This document shows positions 7,323-15,254 of a stretch of DNA of 30,229 bases, piece by piece. Where the stretch lies: assembly GCA_035455265.1 (NCBI GenBank), contig DATIFK010000059.1, positions 1 through 30,229 on the forward strand, written 5' to 3'. Position 1 is the first letter of the stretch, and each line of letters begins with the position of its first letter. The notes under the pieces were generated by a model. It had not been told where the DNA came from and searched no databases. It was given only the letters and a program-made list of their open reading frames with translations. The position numbers and the translations under genes were made by a program. The DNA is from MGOM01 sp035455265. GTDB lineage: Bacteria > Chloroflexota > Anaerolineae > Anaerolineales > E44-bin32.

Positions 7323-8345
7323 TCATTCTCGTTCCCAGGGCGGAACCCCACCTTCGACGTGATGGCAGGCCACCCAGTGATCCTTGACGATCTCGCGCCA
7401 TTCGGGAACAACCTGGGCGCAGATCTCCGTGGCGTACTTGCACCGGGTGCGGAAGCGACAGCCCGACGGCGGGTTAACCGGGCTGGGGACGTCACCTTCC
7501 AGGATAACACGGTGGCGCCGCTCTTCGATCAGCGGGTCGGCCACCGGGACGGCCGACAGCAGCGCGTAGGAGTACGGGTGCAGCGGGTGGGTGTACAGGT
7601 CGTCGCGCTCGGCCAGCTCGACGATGACCCCCAGGTACATCACCGCCACGCGGTTGCTGATGTGGCGGACCATCGACAGGTCATGGGCGATGAACAGATA
7701 CGTCAGGCCGAACTGCTGCTGGAGATCCTCCAGCAGGTTGACGACCTGCGCCTGGATCGACACATCCAGGGCCGAGATCGGCTCGTCGCAGACGATGAAG
7801 GACGGTTGCAGCGCCAGCGCCCGGGCGACGCCGATCCGCTGCCTCTGGCCGCCGGAGAACTCGTGCGGGTAGCGGTTGGAGAAGGCCGGGTTGAGGCCCA
7901 CCAGCTCCAGCAGGTAGTCGACGCGCTCCTGAGCTTCTTTGCCGTGCGCCACGGCGTGGACGATCAGCGGCTCGGCGATGATCTCGCCGACGGTCATGCG
8001 CGGGTTGAGGCTGGCGTAGGGGTCCTGAAAGATCATCTGCATCCGACGCCGCGTCAGCCGCAGCTTTTCGGGGTCCAGCCCGACCAGGTCGATCCCTTCG
8101 AAGAAGACATGTCCGGCGGTGGGTTTGTACAGTTGCAGGATGGTCCGGCCCGTCGTCGACTTGCCGCAGCCGGATTCGCCCACCAGGCCGAACGTCTCGC
8201 CCTTCTGAATGCGGAAGGTGATGCCGTCCACCGCCCGCACCGCACCCACTTGCCGTTGAATGATGATGCCGCGAGTGATGGGGAAGTGCTTGACCAGGCC
8301 CTGTACATCAACCAGGACGTTGTCGGTGGAGGGGGCGGAGGTCAT
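7323..8345 (-). CDS. Peptide/nickel-type ABC transporter ATPase, OppF/DppF family (pair 2)
   Basis: Second OppF-type ATPase in the window, 340 residues. Motifs in order: Walker A GESGCGKST (56-64), Q-loop FQDPYASLNPRM (106-117), signature FSGGQRQR (163-170), Walker B FIVCDEPISALD, and H-loop IAHDLSMV. The C-terminal extension has GCRFRTRCKYATEIC and ends in VACHHVEGG. The ATG overlaps the TGA of the upstream OppD gene as ATGA, a sign of coupled translation. SBP1 follows after about 90 bases, so pair 2, SBP1 and the permeases may form one transcript. Pair 2 could serve DppB/DppC, the fused permease at 16992-21008, or both. Confidence 0.94.
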   Translation of the reverse strand: MTSAPSTDNVLVDVQGLVKHFPITRGIIIQRQVGAVRAVDGITFRIQKGETFGLVGESGCGKSTTGRTILQLYKPTAGHVFFEGIDLVGLDPEKLRLTRRRMQMIFQDPYASLNPRMTVGEIIAEPLIVHAVAHGKEAQERVDYLLELVGLNPAFSNRYPHEFSGGQRQRIGVARALALQPSFIVCDEPISALDVSIQAQVVNLLEDLQQQFGLTYLFIAHDLSMVRHISNRVAVMYLGVIVELAERDDLYTHPLHPYSYALLSAVPVADPLIEERRHRVILEGDVPSPVNPPSGCRFRTRCKYATEICAQVVPEWREIVKDHWVACHHVEGGVPPWERE

Positions 8346-9349
8346 GCCTTCAACCCTCCCTCCGACACCGCCACCCAGCAGGCGGTCTCATGCTTCGGCG
8401 CCACCTCCATCAAGGGAGGGTTCTCCTTCCAACAGCGGTCGATGGCGTAGGAGCAGCGCGGAGCGAACGGGCACGATTTCGGCTCCTCATAGAGTACGGG
8501 AGGAAGCCCCTCGATGGATGTCAGGCGTTCCTTGCGCCGGTCGAGGCGGGGCAGACTCCCGATCAACCCCAGGGTGTAAGGATGCTGGGGGTTGGAGTAG
8601 AGCTCCTTGACGTAGGCGTGTTCGATGATGTAGCCCCCGTACATGACCATCACGCGCCGGGCCAGCCCGGCGATAATGCCCAGATCGTGGGTTATCCAGA
8701 TCACCGCCATGCCGATCTCATCGCGCAGACGCTTGACCAGCTCGATGATCTGCGCCTGGATCGTCACGTCCAGCGCCGTGGTGGGCTCATCGGCGATCAG
8801 GATCTGTGGCGTGCACGACAGCGCCATGGCAATCATGACGCGCTGGCGCATACCCCCCGAAAACTGGTGGGGGTAGTCCTTCAGACGTTCCCGACCCTGG
8901 GGGATCCCGACCATCTCCAGCAGCTCGGCTGCCCGATCGCGCGCCTGCGGGCCGTTCATCCCCAGGTGAATCTCCAGCGGCTCGGTCAACTGACGGCCGA
9001 TCGTCAGGACGGGATTGAAGGATGTCATCGGATCCTGGAAGACCATGCCGATCTGCGCCCCGCGCACCTGACGAATTTCATCGGGGGTCATGGCCAATAG
9101 ATCGTTTCCCAGGAAGATAGCCTGGCCGTTGGTGATCTTCCCCGGCGGCTCAGGGATCAGCCGCAGCATGGAAAGCACCGTCACGCTCTTGCCGCAACCG
9201 CTTTCTCCAACGATCCCCAGCGTCTCCCCCGAATCGAGCGAGAAGGAGACTCCGTTTACGGCATGGACGGTGCCGTCCGTAGTGTGAAATTGGGTGACGA
9301 GCTTGGAGACTTCAAGAACCCTCGGAGAAGCGCTGACATCTTTGAGCAT
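8342..9349 (-). CDS. Peptide/nickel-type ABC transporter ATPase, OppD/DppD family (pair 2)
   Basis: Second OppD-type ATPase, 335 residues from the ATG at 9349 (MLKDVSASPRVLEV). An upstream frame extension to 9496 overlaps the promoter and is not used. The motifs are Walker A GESGCGKSV, Q-loop FQDPMTSFNPVL, signature FSGGMRQRV, Walker B ILIADEPTTALD and H-loop ITHDLGII, with a cysteine-bearing C-terminus (SCPFAPRCSYAIDRC). An AGGAG lies 12 bases before the ATG, somewhat far. It is the first gene behind the near-consensus promoter at 9479-9506, with a leader of roughly 120 bases. It is coupled by ATGA overlap to its OppF partner. Confidence 0.93.
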   Translation of the reverse strand: MLKDVSASPRVLEVSKLVTQFHTTDGTVHAVNGVSFSLDSGETLGIVGESGCGKSVTVLSMLRLIPEPPGKITNGQAIFLGNDLLAMTPDEIRQVRGAQIGMVFQDPMTSFNPVLTIGRQLTEPLEIHLGMNGPQARDRAAELLEMVGIPQGRERLKDYPHQFSGGMRQRVMIAMALSCTPQILIADEPTTALDVTIQAQIIELVKRLRDEIGMAVIWITHDLGIIAGLARRVMVMYGGYIIEHAYVKELYSNPQHPYTLGLIGSLPRLDRRKERLTSIEGLPPVLYEEPKSCPFAPRCSYAIDRCWKENPPLMEVAPKHETACWVAVSEGGLKA

Positions 9350-9478
9350 ACGGAGGGGGCTCTCCTGCGGCGGATGACTCTTGTCGCCAAGGCCCTGAGT
9401 GGGGCGGGCGTGCGAGCGGGGGCCTGTGCGGTAGGGACGGACTGGGTGGTATCGCCGGTCGGCGTTGGTAGCTGGAGG

Positions 9479-9506
9479 ATTATACCGTAAACCCAACCCC
9501 CGTCAA
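9479..9506 (-). promoter_or_regulatory. Near-consensus sigma-70-type promoter for ATPase pair 2
   Basis: The minus strand has TTGACG (9506-9501), a 16-base spacer, and a perfect TATAAT (9484-9479). The -35 begins only four bases after the stop of the preceding SBP2 gene, so SBP2 and the ATPase genes are in separate or only partly shared transcripts. The predicted start is near 9472, about 120 bases before the OppD ATG. Confidence 0.8.
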
Positions 9507-9510
9507 CGGC

Positions 9511-11400
9511 TCAGGGCCTGCAGGCTGTCAGCGCCTCGATATTCCATATGACACTGGACGGGCTCGGGTCGGCCTCCAGGCCGCAAACGTCGGGACCCGC
9601 GGCGGCGATCCGAGGCAGAACGACGAGCGGAATCGCAGGCATCTGCTCAACGAAGACGCGTTGGGTCACCCTTGCGGCCGCAGCCGCCGCGCCCTCCAGC
9701 CCCGGACTGAACAACATCGCCCGACAGGCGGCGTCGTACCCAGGGTCGGAGAAGGCGCTGGCGTTGCTTCCCTCCGGCAGCTCCGCCGAAGGGATCTCCC
9801 AGGAGGCGAAAAGGTCGCAGGCGGGCGTCACCCAACCTAACCACGACCACACCACCATCCCCAGCTTCCCTCCGAAAGCCGGCCCGTCGGGGTAAGGGGC
9901 AAACAGCTCGTCGGCCGGGGTTGGCTCGAGTGACACCTTGGCACCGCAGGCGGCGAAGTCGGTGACCAGTTGTTCCGCCCACGATTCCTCGAGCCCGCCC
10001 GGCGAAACCCCGAGCGACCACGCCAGAGGCGTCCCGTTGGGAACCTCGGCGACGCCCTGGGCAACCCTCGGGGTCGCCGCGCTGCTATCGTCATCGATCC
10101 ACCCGGCCGATGCGAGGGCAGCCGAACCCGCCACGGTGCTGTAGGGAACGGGCGCCAGATCGGCGTCGACCAGCGGGTGATTCGGCGGGATGTAGGAAGC
10201 CGGCACCGAGCCCAGCCCGCCTAGATGACGCGTCGACCAGCCGTTCCGGTCCGTGCATTGGGCCAGCGCCGTCCGCGTGGCGGCGTCGCGGAAGATCGGC
10301 GAATTCGATTCGAGGAAGTCGGCCCGCATCATGCGCGGCCCGGGCACGCTCACCAGTTGCAGATCGCCTCCGGCTTGATGCTGCAGCAACAGCGGCCAGG
10401 CGTCTTCACCCAGGGCGCTCTCGTCGGCGATATCGCACTCCCCATTGAGGACCTGCTGGACGACGGTTTCCGGATCATGCCCGACAAAGCGGAACAGCAC
10501 TTCGTCGAAGACGGGGAGGCCGTCGGCGGCGCGGAAGTAGTGTGGGTTGCGCGTCAGCGCGATCGACGAACCCGGGAGGCGACTCTCGATCTGATACGGG
10601 CCCCAGCCGATCGGAGTCACCGCGGAGACGTCGGCCGTCGGCAGGTCGCCCACGGGCACGTCCCCCAGCAAGTGCTTGGGCAACGGCGACCAGAAGTGGG
10701 CGGCGATCTCGGGGTCGATGTAGCCCGGGATGCCTGTCCACCGAACCGTTCGCTCGTCCACCGCCTCGTAGCTCGCCGTTCGATAGACGAGGTCTTTCGA
10801 TCCCGGCGTGCGCCCATCCGCGTTCAATTGAAAGGAGAAGACCGAGTCCTCGGCCGTCAGCGGTTCCCCATCCGACCAGCTGACGCCCGAGCGCAGTTGG
10901 AAGTCAACGACGAGGCGATCCATGGCGACGTCGCCGCCCTGATAGGGCTGGAGGCAGTCCGGAGCGGTGCATCCCGCCGGCGCATAGCTGCGTCCCTGCG
11001 CCAGCGTGTCCGGCAAACGCGTCTCGGGGTTGAAGTACAGGTCTCCGGACGAGGCGGTCGTGGATTCGAAGTGGGCCTGCCCGGTGCTCAGACTCGGAGT
11101 GGATTCGAGAAGGACGGGCTGGTACTCGTAGCCCAGTACGTCGAAAGGACCGTCTTGGATGGCCTCGAGGATCGTTTGCGCTTCCGGCGTGGTGGCGCTG
11201 TAGAGGTACAGCGAGGTCGGTTCTTCCCCGAGGCAGACGACCAGGAGCGACGGTGCCGGCGGCATGGTGGGCAGGCCGCCCGGCGTCGCAGCCGCAGTTC
11301 CCAGGTCCAGCGGAACGTCGACAGATGCCGGAGCACGGCACGCTGCCGCCAGGCCGACAATCATCGCGGTCGATAGGGCCAGGAGGCGAGGGTTCCGCAT
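9511..11400 (-). CDS. Family-5-like solute-binding lipoprotein (SBP2)
   Basis: Predicted lipid-anchored binding protein of 629 residues. The ATG at 11400 gives MRNPRLLALSTAMIVGLAAA followed by Cys21, a clean lipoprotein signal. Upstream frame extension to 11682 only overlaps trmD. GGAAGGTGA lies 9 bases before the ATG. After a Thr/Pro linker it shows SBP family-5 traits: CLGEEPTSLY, a LRSGVSWSDGEPLTAEDSVF segment (typical 'F.LR.gv.WsDG.p.tA.Dv'), GPYQIES, and a late EQMPAIPLVVLP. It is more divergent than SBP1. It sits 16 bases after trmD, so it probably shares the trmD transcript. It has no own permease beside it. Partner candidates are DppB/DppC or the fused permease at 16992. Confidence 0.88.
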   Translation of the reverse strand: MRNPRLLALSTAMIVGLAAACRAPASVDVPLDLGTAAATPGGLPTMPPAPSLLVVCLGEEPTSLYLYSATTPEAQTILEAIQDGPFDVLGYEYQPVLLESTPSLSTGQAHFESTTASSGDLYFNPETRLPDTLAQGRSYAPAGCTAPDCLQPYQGGDVAMDRLVVDFQLRSGVSWSDGEPLTAEDSVFSFQLNADGRTPGSKDLVYRTASYEAVDERTVRWTGIPGYIDPEIAAHFWSPLPKHLLGDVPVGDLPTADVSAVTPIGWGPYQIESRLPGSSIALTRNPHYFRAADGLPVFDEVLFRFVGHDPETVVQQVLNGECDIADESALGEDAWPLLLQHQAGGDLQLVSVPGPRMMRADFLESNSPIFRDAATRTALAQCTDRNGWSTRHLGGLGSVPASYIPPNHPLVDADLAPVPYSTVAGSAALASAGWIDDDSSAATPRVAQGVAEVPNGTPLAWSLGVSPGGLEESWAEQLVTDFAACGAKVSLEPTPADELFAPYPDGPAFGGKLGMVVWSWLGWVTPACDLFASWEIPSAELPEGSNASAFSDPGYDAACRAMLFSPGLEGAAAAAARVTQRVFVEQMPAIPLVVLPRIAAAGPDVCGLEADPSPSSVIWNIEALTACRP

Positions 11401-11416
11401 GAGCCGAGTCACCTTC

Positions 11417-12184
11417 CTATATAGGGCTATCGTCCTCATCCGGATCCGCCGGACGGCGCAGCAGCTCCGCCAGCCGCTCGCGGTCCTGCGGCGTGAGGTC
11501 GGCCGCGGCCAGCAGGTCCGGCCGCCGGCGGGAGGTGCGCAGCAGGGATTGATCCCGCCTCCAGGAATCGATCCGGGCATGATCTCCTGAGAGCAGGACC
11601 TCGGGCACGCGCCAACCTCGGAACTCCGGAGGCCGCGTGTAGTGAGGATACTCCAGCAAGCCGCGCGCATGCGAATCGTCATCCGCGCCTTCGCTGTCGC
11701 CGAGCGCTCCGGGCAGCAAGCGGACGACGCTGTCGATCACGATCAGGGCCGGCAGCTCACCACCTGTCAGGACGTAATCCCCGATCGAGATCTCCTCTGT
11801 GGCCAGATGCTCCCGAATGCGTTCGTCCACGCCCTCGTATCGACCGCAGATCAGGGCCATGCGCCGCCGACGCGACCAATCGCGGGCCAGCGATTGAGTG
11901 AAGACCCGCCCCTGAGGGCAGAGCAGCACGATGGGCACGCTTCCCAGATCGTCGGCCAGGACCGACTCGACGGCTTCGAAGATCGGTTCGGGCTTCATGA
12001 CCATGCCGCCCCCGCCCCCGTACGGCGCGTCGTCCGTCGTGTGGTGGCGATCGTGGGTGTAGTCGCGCAGCTGATGCAGGGCGAGCGTCACCAGGCCGGC
12101 CTGGCGCGCCCGGCCCACCATGCTGGCCGCCAGGTAACTCTCCATCACGTCCGGGAGGATCGTGAAGACGTCAAAGCGCATCAT
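11417..12184 (-). CDS. trmD: tRNA (guanine-N1-)-methyltransferase TrmD
   Basis: Methylates G37 next to the anticodon in a subset of tRNAs using S-adenosylmethionine, which prevents frameshifting. At 255 residues it has normal length. Hallmarks are MRFDVFTILPDV at the start, YTHDRHHTTDDAPYGGGGGM, the trefoil-knot segments ICGRYEGVDERI and IGDYVLTGGELPA, then EYPHYTRPPEFRGWRVPEVL and SGDHARIDSWRRDQSL. Two adjacent ATG codons (12184 and 12181) could start it, and no strong ribosome site is visible for either. In many bacteria trmD lies with rpsP, rimM and rplS; here it is instead between a NUDIX gene and a transport lipoprotein gene. A TATAAT at 12227-12232 likely drives it. Confidence 0.97.
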   Translation of the reverse strand: MMRFDVFTILPDVMESYLAASMVGRARQAGLVTLALHQLRDYTHDRHHTTDDAPYGGGGGMVMKPEPIFEAVESVLADDLGSVPIVLLCPQGRVFTQSLARDWSRRRRMALICGRYEGVDERIREHLATEEISIGDYVLTGGELPALIVIDSVVRLLPGALGDSEGADDDSHARGLLEYPHYTRPPEFRGWRVPEVLLSGDHARIDSWRRDQSLLRTSRRRPDLLAAADLTPQDRERLAELLRRPADPDEDDSPI

Positions 12185-12226
12185 GTGTGTCGGGGGAACC
12201 GCGGCCTGTCGTCAGCCGCGTCGCGC

Positions 12227-12232
12227 ATTATA
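12227..12232 (-). promoter_or_regulatory. Probable -10 element for trmD
   Basis: A perfect TATAAT on the minus strand overlaps the TAA stop of the NUDIX gene. The predicted start near 12220 gives a leader of about 35 bases. No -35 resembling TTGACA is present at 16-18 bases. The context GTATAATGCGC is shared with the promoter at 15864. Confidence 0.5.
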
Positions 12233-12740
12233 CATCCCGAGGCTCCCCCGACCGCCAGCGCTCGATCGTCCGCCGGGTCGAATCGAACGCCAACTCCGGC
12301 AGATTCTCGGGGCGGAAGAAGGAGGCCCGGTCGGCGTCGTCGCCGGCACGCAGGGTTCCACCGACCGCTCGCGCCCGGTAGATGATCATGATGTCGGCCC
12401 CGCGCGGATGGGTGCGGCCCGCCGCCAGGTCGAACAGGCCCTCGACCTCGACCTCCAGCCCCGTCTCCTCGCGGCATTCGCGCATCGCGGCGGCCTGCGG
12501 GTCTTCCCCGGCGTCGACAAAGCCGGCCGGCAACGTCCATCGACCGCGCCCCGGCTCCTGCGTGCGCCGCACCAGCAGGATCCCGCCGCCGTCCTCCACC
12601 AGAACGCCCACCGCGACCTTCGGATCGTAGAAATGAATGCGTCCGCAGGTCGGACAAACGGGCCGGAGGCGGCCGAAGATCTCTCGCTCCTGCACCGGCG
12701 TTCCGCACGCCGGGCAGAACCGAACGGGGTCGGGATTCAA
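12228..12740 (-). CDS. NUDIX hydrolase with N-terminal zinc ribbon
   Basis: Hydrolase of nucleoside-diphosphate-linked compounds; the exact substrate is not known. The 170-residue protein starts with a zinc ribbon (Cys9, Cys12, Cys29, Cys32 in CPAC and CPTC), then a full Nudix box at 73-95: G73, E79, then RECREETGL (87-95), matching GX5EX7REUXEEXGU exactly. The ribbon resembles that in NudC-like or related cytosolic NUDIX proteins but the protein is much shorter than NudC. The start is an unusual TTG at 12740 that overlaps the TGA of the anti-sigma gene upstream as TTGA. This implies coupled translation in the sigma/anti-sigma operon. The TAA stop is inside the predicted trmD promoter. Confidence 0.93.
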   Translation of the reverse strand: MNPDPVRFCPACGTPVQEREIFGRLRPVCPTCGRIHFYDPKVAVGVLVEDGGGILLVRRTQEPGRGRWTLPAGFVDAGEDPQAAAMRECREETGLEVEVEGLFDLAAGRTHPRGADIMIIYRARAVGGTLRAGDDADRASFFRPENLPELAFDSTRRTIERWRSGEPRDV

Positions 12741-13435
12741 GGCAGGGCCCGGCGCCGCAATCGAAGGGTGACGGCGGCCAACGTGACCGTCAGCAGCCCA
12801 AGCGCGATCTCAGCCGCACGCGGCCACGTTCGCAGTGGGATCGTTTCCGAAGAGCCGACCCGCAGGTTCTCCGCAACCTCGGTCGGCGAAGGGGTCGCCG
12901 TGGCGGACACCTTCAGCTCGCCCATGGGAAGCTCGGACTCCAGAGGCGCTGGCGCGGTCGCCTGAGCGGTCAGCATGTCAGCGGCGGGCGGCGCCGTCCC
13001 TGCCGGTGTCGCCGTTCCGGCTTCAGCGAAGAGTGACGCCGCCGCCCCGGCCTCCGGCTGCGCAACCGGCGCCTCGGCGACGACGGAGCGCGTCGCCAGA
13101 CCGGACTGAGACGCGCCGAGCACATCCGCGCCCACCACGAGGACGAAGGCGATCCCTGCCACGGCCGTCCCCAGTTGGAGCACCGGGTACCAGCGCGCCG
13201 GGGCGGGCTTGGCGATCCTCTCGGGCTTGAGGGCAAACGAGCGCGGCACGCGATGGCTGGGGAGCGACTTGAGGGCACGGACGGTCAGACGCATCCCTTC
13301 GAGCTCGCGGCGGAGCCCAGCCTCCCGACCGAGACGCTGCTCGAGGGCCACGGCCTCCGACGGCGAGAGGCGTCCATCGATGTAGGCAGACAGGGCTTCG
13401 AGATCCCTAGCTGGGATCGCAGGCATTCGGCTCAT
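12737..13435 (-). CDS. Putative membrane anti-sigma factor (partner of the ECF sigma at 13432-14049)
   Basis: Probably binds and restrains the sigma factor encoded just upstream, with which it overlaps by ATGA. The 232-residue protein from ATG 13435 has an N-terminal helical segment (LEALSAYIDGRLSPSEAVAL, about 11-30) similar to the start of anti-sigma domains, but no H-X3-C-X2-C zinc motif. One membrane helix lies near 85-105 (LGTAVAGIAFVLVVGADVLG). A long Ala/Pro/Thr-rich extracytoplasmic stretch follows, and a second helix at the C-terminus (AAEIALGLLTVTLAAVTL) precedes an Arg-rich tail. Two helices would put both ends inside. Function is from position and architecture only. A 5' extension to 13498 overlaps the sigma gene and is rejected. 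Confidence 0.75.
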   Translation of the reverse strand: MSRMPAIPARDLEALSAYIDGRLSPSEAVALEQRLGREAGLRRELEGMRLTVRALKSLPSHRVPRSFALKPERIAKPAPARWYPVLQLGTAVAGIAFVLVVGADVLGASQSGLATRSVVAEAPVAQPEAGAAASLFAEAGTATPAGTAPPAADMLTAQATAPAPLESELPMGELKVSATATPSPTEVAENLRVGSSETIPLRTWPRAAEIALGLLTVTLAAVTLRLRRRALP

Positions 13436-14049
13436 GGCAAGGCCCTGTCCGTCAGACGCCGCTCGGGACCGAAGAGTTCCCCATGCCCTTCGAGGCAATC
13501 CCGCATCCGGGCGCGCGCTCGCGCTAGCCGGCTCTTGACCGTGCCCACAGGGGCGCGGATGACGTTCGCGATTTCTTCGTAGGGGAGCCCCTGCACATCC
13601 GAGAGGATGGCGACCGTCCGAAAGTCCAACGGCAGTCCTTCCAGGCAGGATTCGATGGCACGGACACGTTCACGCTGCAACACCGCGTCTTCCGGTCCGG
13701 CCTGCGGGTCGACCGCCAGGCGCTCCCAGGCGTCCGTCTCCCCCTCGGCCTCGCCGTCACCCAGCTCCTCGAGCGAGATCGCCGGCCGACGCTTGCGGCG
13801 CCTCAACTCGTCATAGCAGGCGTTGGTGACGATGCGCAGCACCCAGGAACGGAAGGAGCCGCCGCGATAGGAGCGCAAGCTGCGGAAGACCGACAGAAAG
13901 GCCTGTTGCGTCGCGTCCGAGGCGGCTGCGGTCTCCCCGAGAATCCGGTAGGCAAGGTTGAAGGCGCGTTCCTGGTGGGCCAGGACGAGGCGGTTGAACG
14001 AGTCCAGGTCACCCTGTTGGGCCTGGAGTAGGAGTTGGGGCTCGTCCAC
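13432..14049 (-). CDS. ECF-type RNA polymerase sigma factor (module 1)
   Basis: Alternative sigma factor of 205 residues. Region 2 is seen in FNLAYRILGETAAASDATQQ...FRSLRSYRGGSFRSWVLRIV, and region 4 in LPLDFRTVAILSDVQGLPYE...GTVKSRLARARARMRDCL. An acidic linker joins them. I prefer the GTG at 14049 (VDEPQLLLQAQQGDLDSFNR, the usual ECF beginning) over 14091. The predicted promoter puts the transcript start at about 14051, so the message would be leaderless. The downstream anti-sigma candidate overlaps by ATGA, then the NUDIX gene follows. A target regulon cannot be predicted, although genes in this cluster may be autoregulated. Confidence 0.92.
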   Translation of the reverse strand: MDEPQLLLQAQQGDLDSFNRLVLAHQERAFNLAYRILGETAAASDATQQAFLSVFRSLRSYRGGSFRSWVLRIVTNACYDELRRRKRRPAISLEELGDGEAEGETDAWERLAVDPQAGPEDAVLQRERVRAIESCLEGLPLDFRTVAILSDVQGLPYEEIANVIRAPVGTVKSRLARARARMRDCLEGHGELFGPERRLTDRALP

Positions 14050-14057
14050 AACTTCCG

Positions 14058-14086
14058 ATGATAGCGCGCCGGGAGGGGCGCGGCAA
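14058..14086 (-). promoter_or_regulatory. Promoter of ECF sigma module 1
   Basis: The minus strand carries TTGCCG (14086-14081), a 17-base spacer and TATCAT (14063-14058). The -10 ends 9 bases before the GTG start codon at 14049, leaving essentially no leader. It resembles a housekeeping promoter rather than the AAC-type ECF autoregulatory -35. Confidence 0.6.
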
Positions 14087-14112
14087 GACATGCGCCCTGT
14101 CCGTATGGCCTT

Positions 14113-14496
14113 CTACGAGCTGCCGCGCCGCGCCAGGACGGTCTCTGCCGCCAGGCGCCACACAAGAAGGAGGCCTGCGACGACCGAGCCCATGACCAGG
14201 ACGAAAACGGGGACGACCGCGGTGCCAAGCCAGGCTGCGCGCAGAACCGAAGCCAGCGGCGCGGCCAGGGCCGCCGCCGCAAACACTCGCGTGACCCCTC
14301 CCCACCCCCCTGCCCGCCCCGGTGTGTAGGTGCCGGCCAACCACGCTGCCAGCCACCATGAGGCCAGGAACGGCACGAAGGTCGCGGCGAACCGAGAGGC
14401 GGCGGAGGCTTCCAGTTCACGGTGAAATGCGAATCCAGCTGCCGTCGCCAACAGGATGCAGCCGGCGTCACCAAGCGCCAGAGTCGCGACAGGCAT
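14113..14496 (-). CDS. DUF3054 family membrane protein
   Basis: Small integral membrane protein of 127 residues with about four helices (near 9-24, 40-56, 69-90 and 94-116). The arrangement (LGDAGCILLATAAGFAFHRE, then TFVPFLASWWLAAWLAGTY, then LRAAWLG and FVLVMGSVVAGLLLVWR) fits DUF3054, a family of unknown function found mainly in Actinobacteria and Chloroflexi. The ATG at 14496 lies 8 bases after the stop of the RskA-like gene, with AGGGA upstream, so it belongs to the module-2 sigma operon. Conserved His/Glu after the first helix (FHRE) is a family trait as far as I recall. No function is proposed. Confidence 0.8.
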   Translation of the reverse strand: MPVATLALGDAGCILLATAAGFAFHRELEASAASRFAATFVPFLASWWLAAWLAGTYTPGRAGGWGGVTRVFAAAALAAPLASVLRAAWLGTAVVPVFVLVMGSVVAGLLLVWRLAAETVLARRGSS

Positions 14497-14504
14497 GCCC
14501 GTCC

Positions 14505-15254
14505 CTACAGATCGCAGTGGAGAACGCGCGGGCCGGTCGGCGCCGGGCTGCCGTCTTTGGGCTCGATGGTCACGCCCATCTCGACGTAGTTCGACGCCGA
14601 CTCCGTCATCTCCAGCAGAACGCGGGTGAAGGGAGAACTGTCATCGCGCTGGAAGACGCCGGCGCTGACGCGCGTCCCATCCGGTTGTCGCAGCCATATC
14701 TGAAAGGCCTGGTCCTGTTCGAGATCGGGCAGGCCCCATGCATTCAGGACCGCCATGGGCATCCGCGGCTCGTACAGCATCGTCCCGTAGGCGTGCTCCC
14801 CGGCCACCATGGCGACCTGCCGGCTCGGATAGGACAGGAGAGCGAGCGATACCGAGTCGACTTGCGCTCGCTGCTCCAGGGCGGCTTGCGCGGCCGCGAA
14901 GCGGCCCTCGACCCGCTGCAACGAGGACCGTACCTGCCAGGTCAGAAGAGCCAGGGCGACGACTCCCAGGGCCAGGACGGACGATAGGACGGCGTAGGCG
15001 CTCGGTCTGCCTGTGTCGCGAGGCCGGGCCGGTTGGATTCGGCGTCGGAGCTGCGATCGCATCCCCGGCGGAGGCGCCTGGGGTCGCAACGTGTACATCA
15101 ACCCATCGGCGACTTCCTGGTAACTGTCCCTCGCCGCGCGGCAGCGGGCGCATCCTTGCAGATGCGCTTCCACGCGTACCGTCTCGGGCGGCTCCAGGGC
15201 GCCGAGGACGTAGGACCCGAGCTCCTGTTCGACGTGCCGGCTTGTAGCCTTCAT
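14505..15254 (-). CDS. RskA-type zinc-containing anti-sigma factor (module 2)
   Basis: Membrane anti-sigma factor expected to hold the ECF factor encoded upstream. The ATG at 15254 gives 249 residues and overlaps the sigma TGA as ATGA, with GGAAGAAG upstream. A longer frame to 15488 overlaps the sigma gene. The N-terminal zinc anti-sigma motif is H30-X3-C34-X2-C37 (HLQGCARC). A single membrane helix lies near 100-120 (VLSSVLALGVVALALLTW), and a C-terminal extracytoplasmic RskA-like domain contains LNAWGLPDLEQDQAFQIWL, VSAGVF and VTIEPKDGSPAPTGP. This closely follows the SigK/RskA model, where regulated intramembrane proteolysis frees sigma. The signal is unknown. Confidence 0.92.
   Translation of the reverse strand: MKATSRHVEQELGSYVLGALEPPETVRVEAHLQGCARCRAARDSYQEVADGLMYTLRPQAPPPGMRSQLRRRIQPARPRDTGRPSAYAVLSSVLALGVVALALLTWQVRSSLQRVEGRFAAAQAALEQRAQVDSVSLALLSYPSRQVAMVAGEHAYGTMLYEPRMPMAVLNAWGLPDLEQDQAFQIWLRQPDGTRVSAGVFQRDDSSPFTRVLLEMTESASNYVEMGVTIEPKDGSPAPTGPRVLHCDL

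Noticed and set aside
12737..12740. ATG start for the NUDIX gene
   Set aside because: No ATG or GTG precedes the zinc ribbon in frame; the TTG overlapping the upstream stop is the only workable start.
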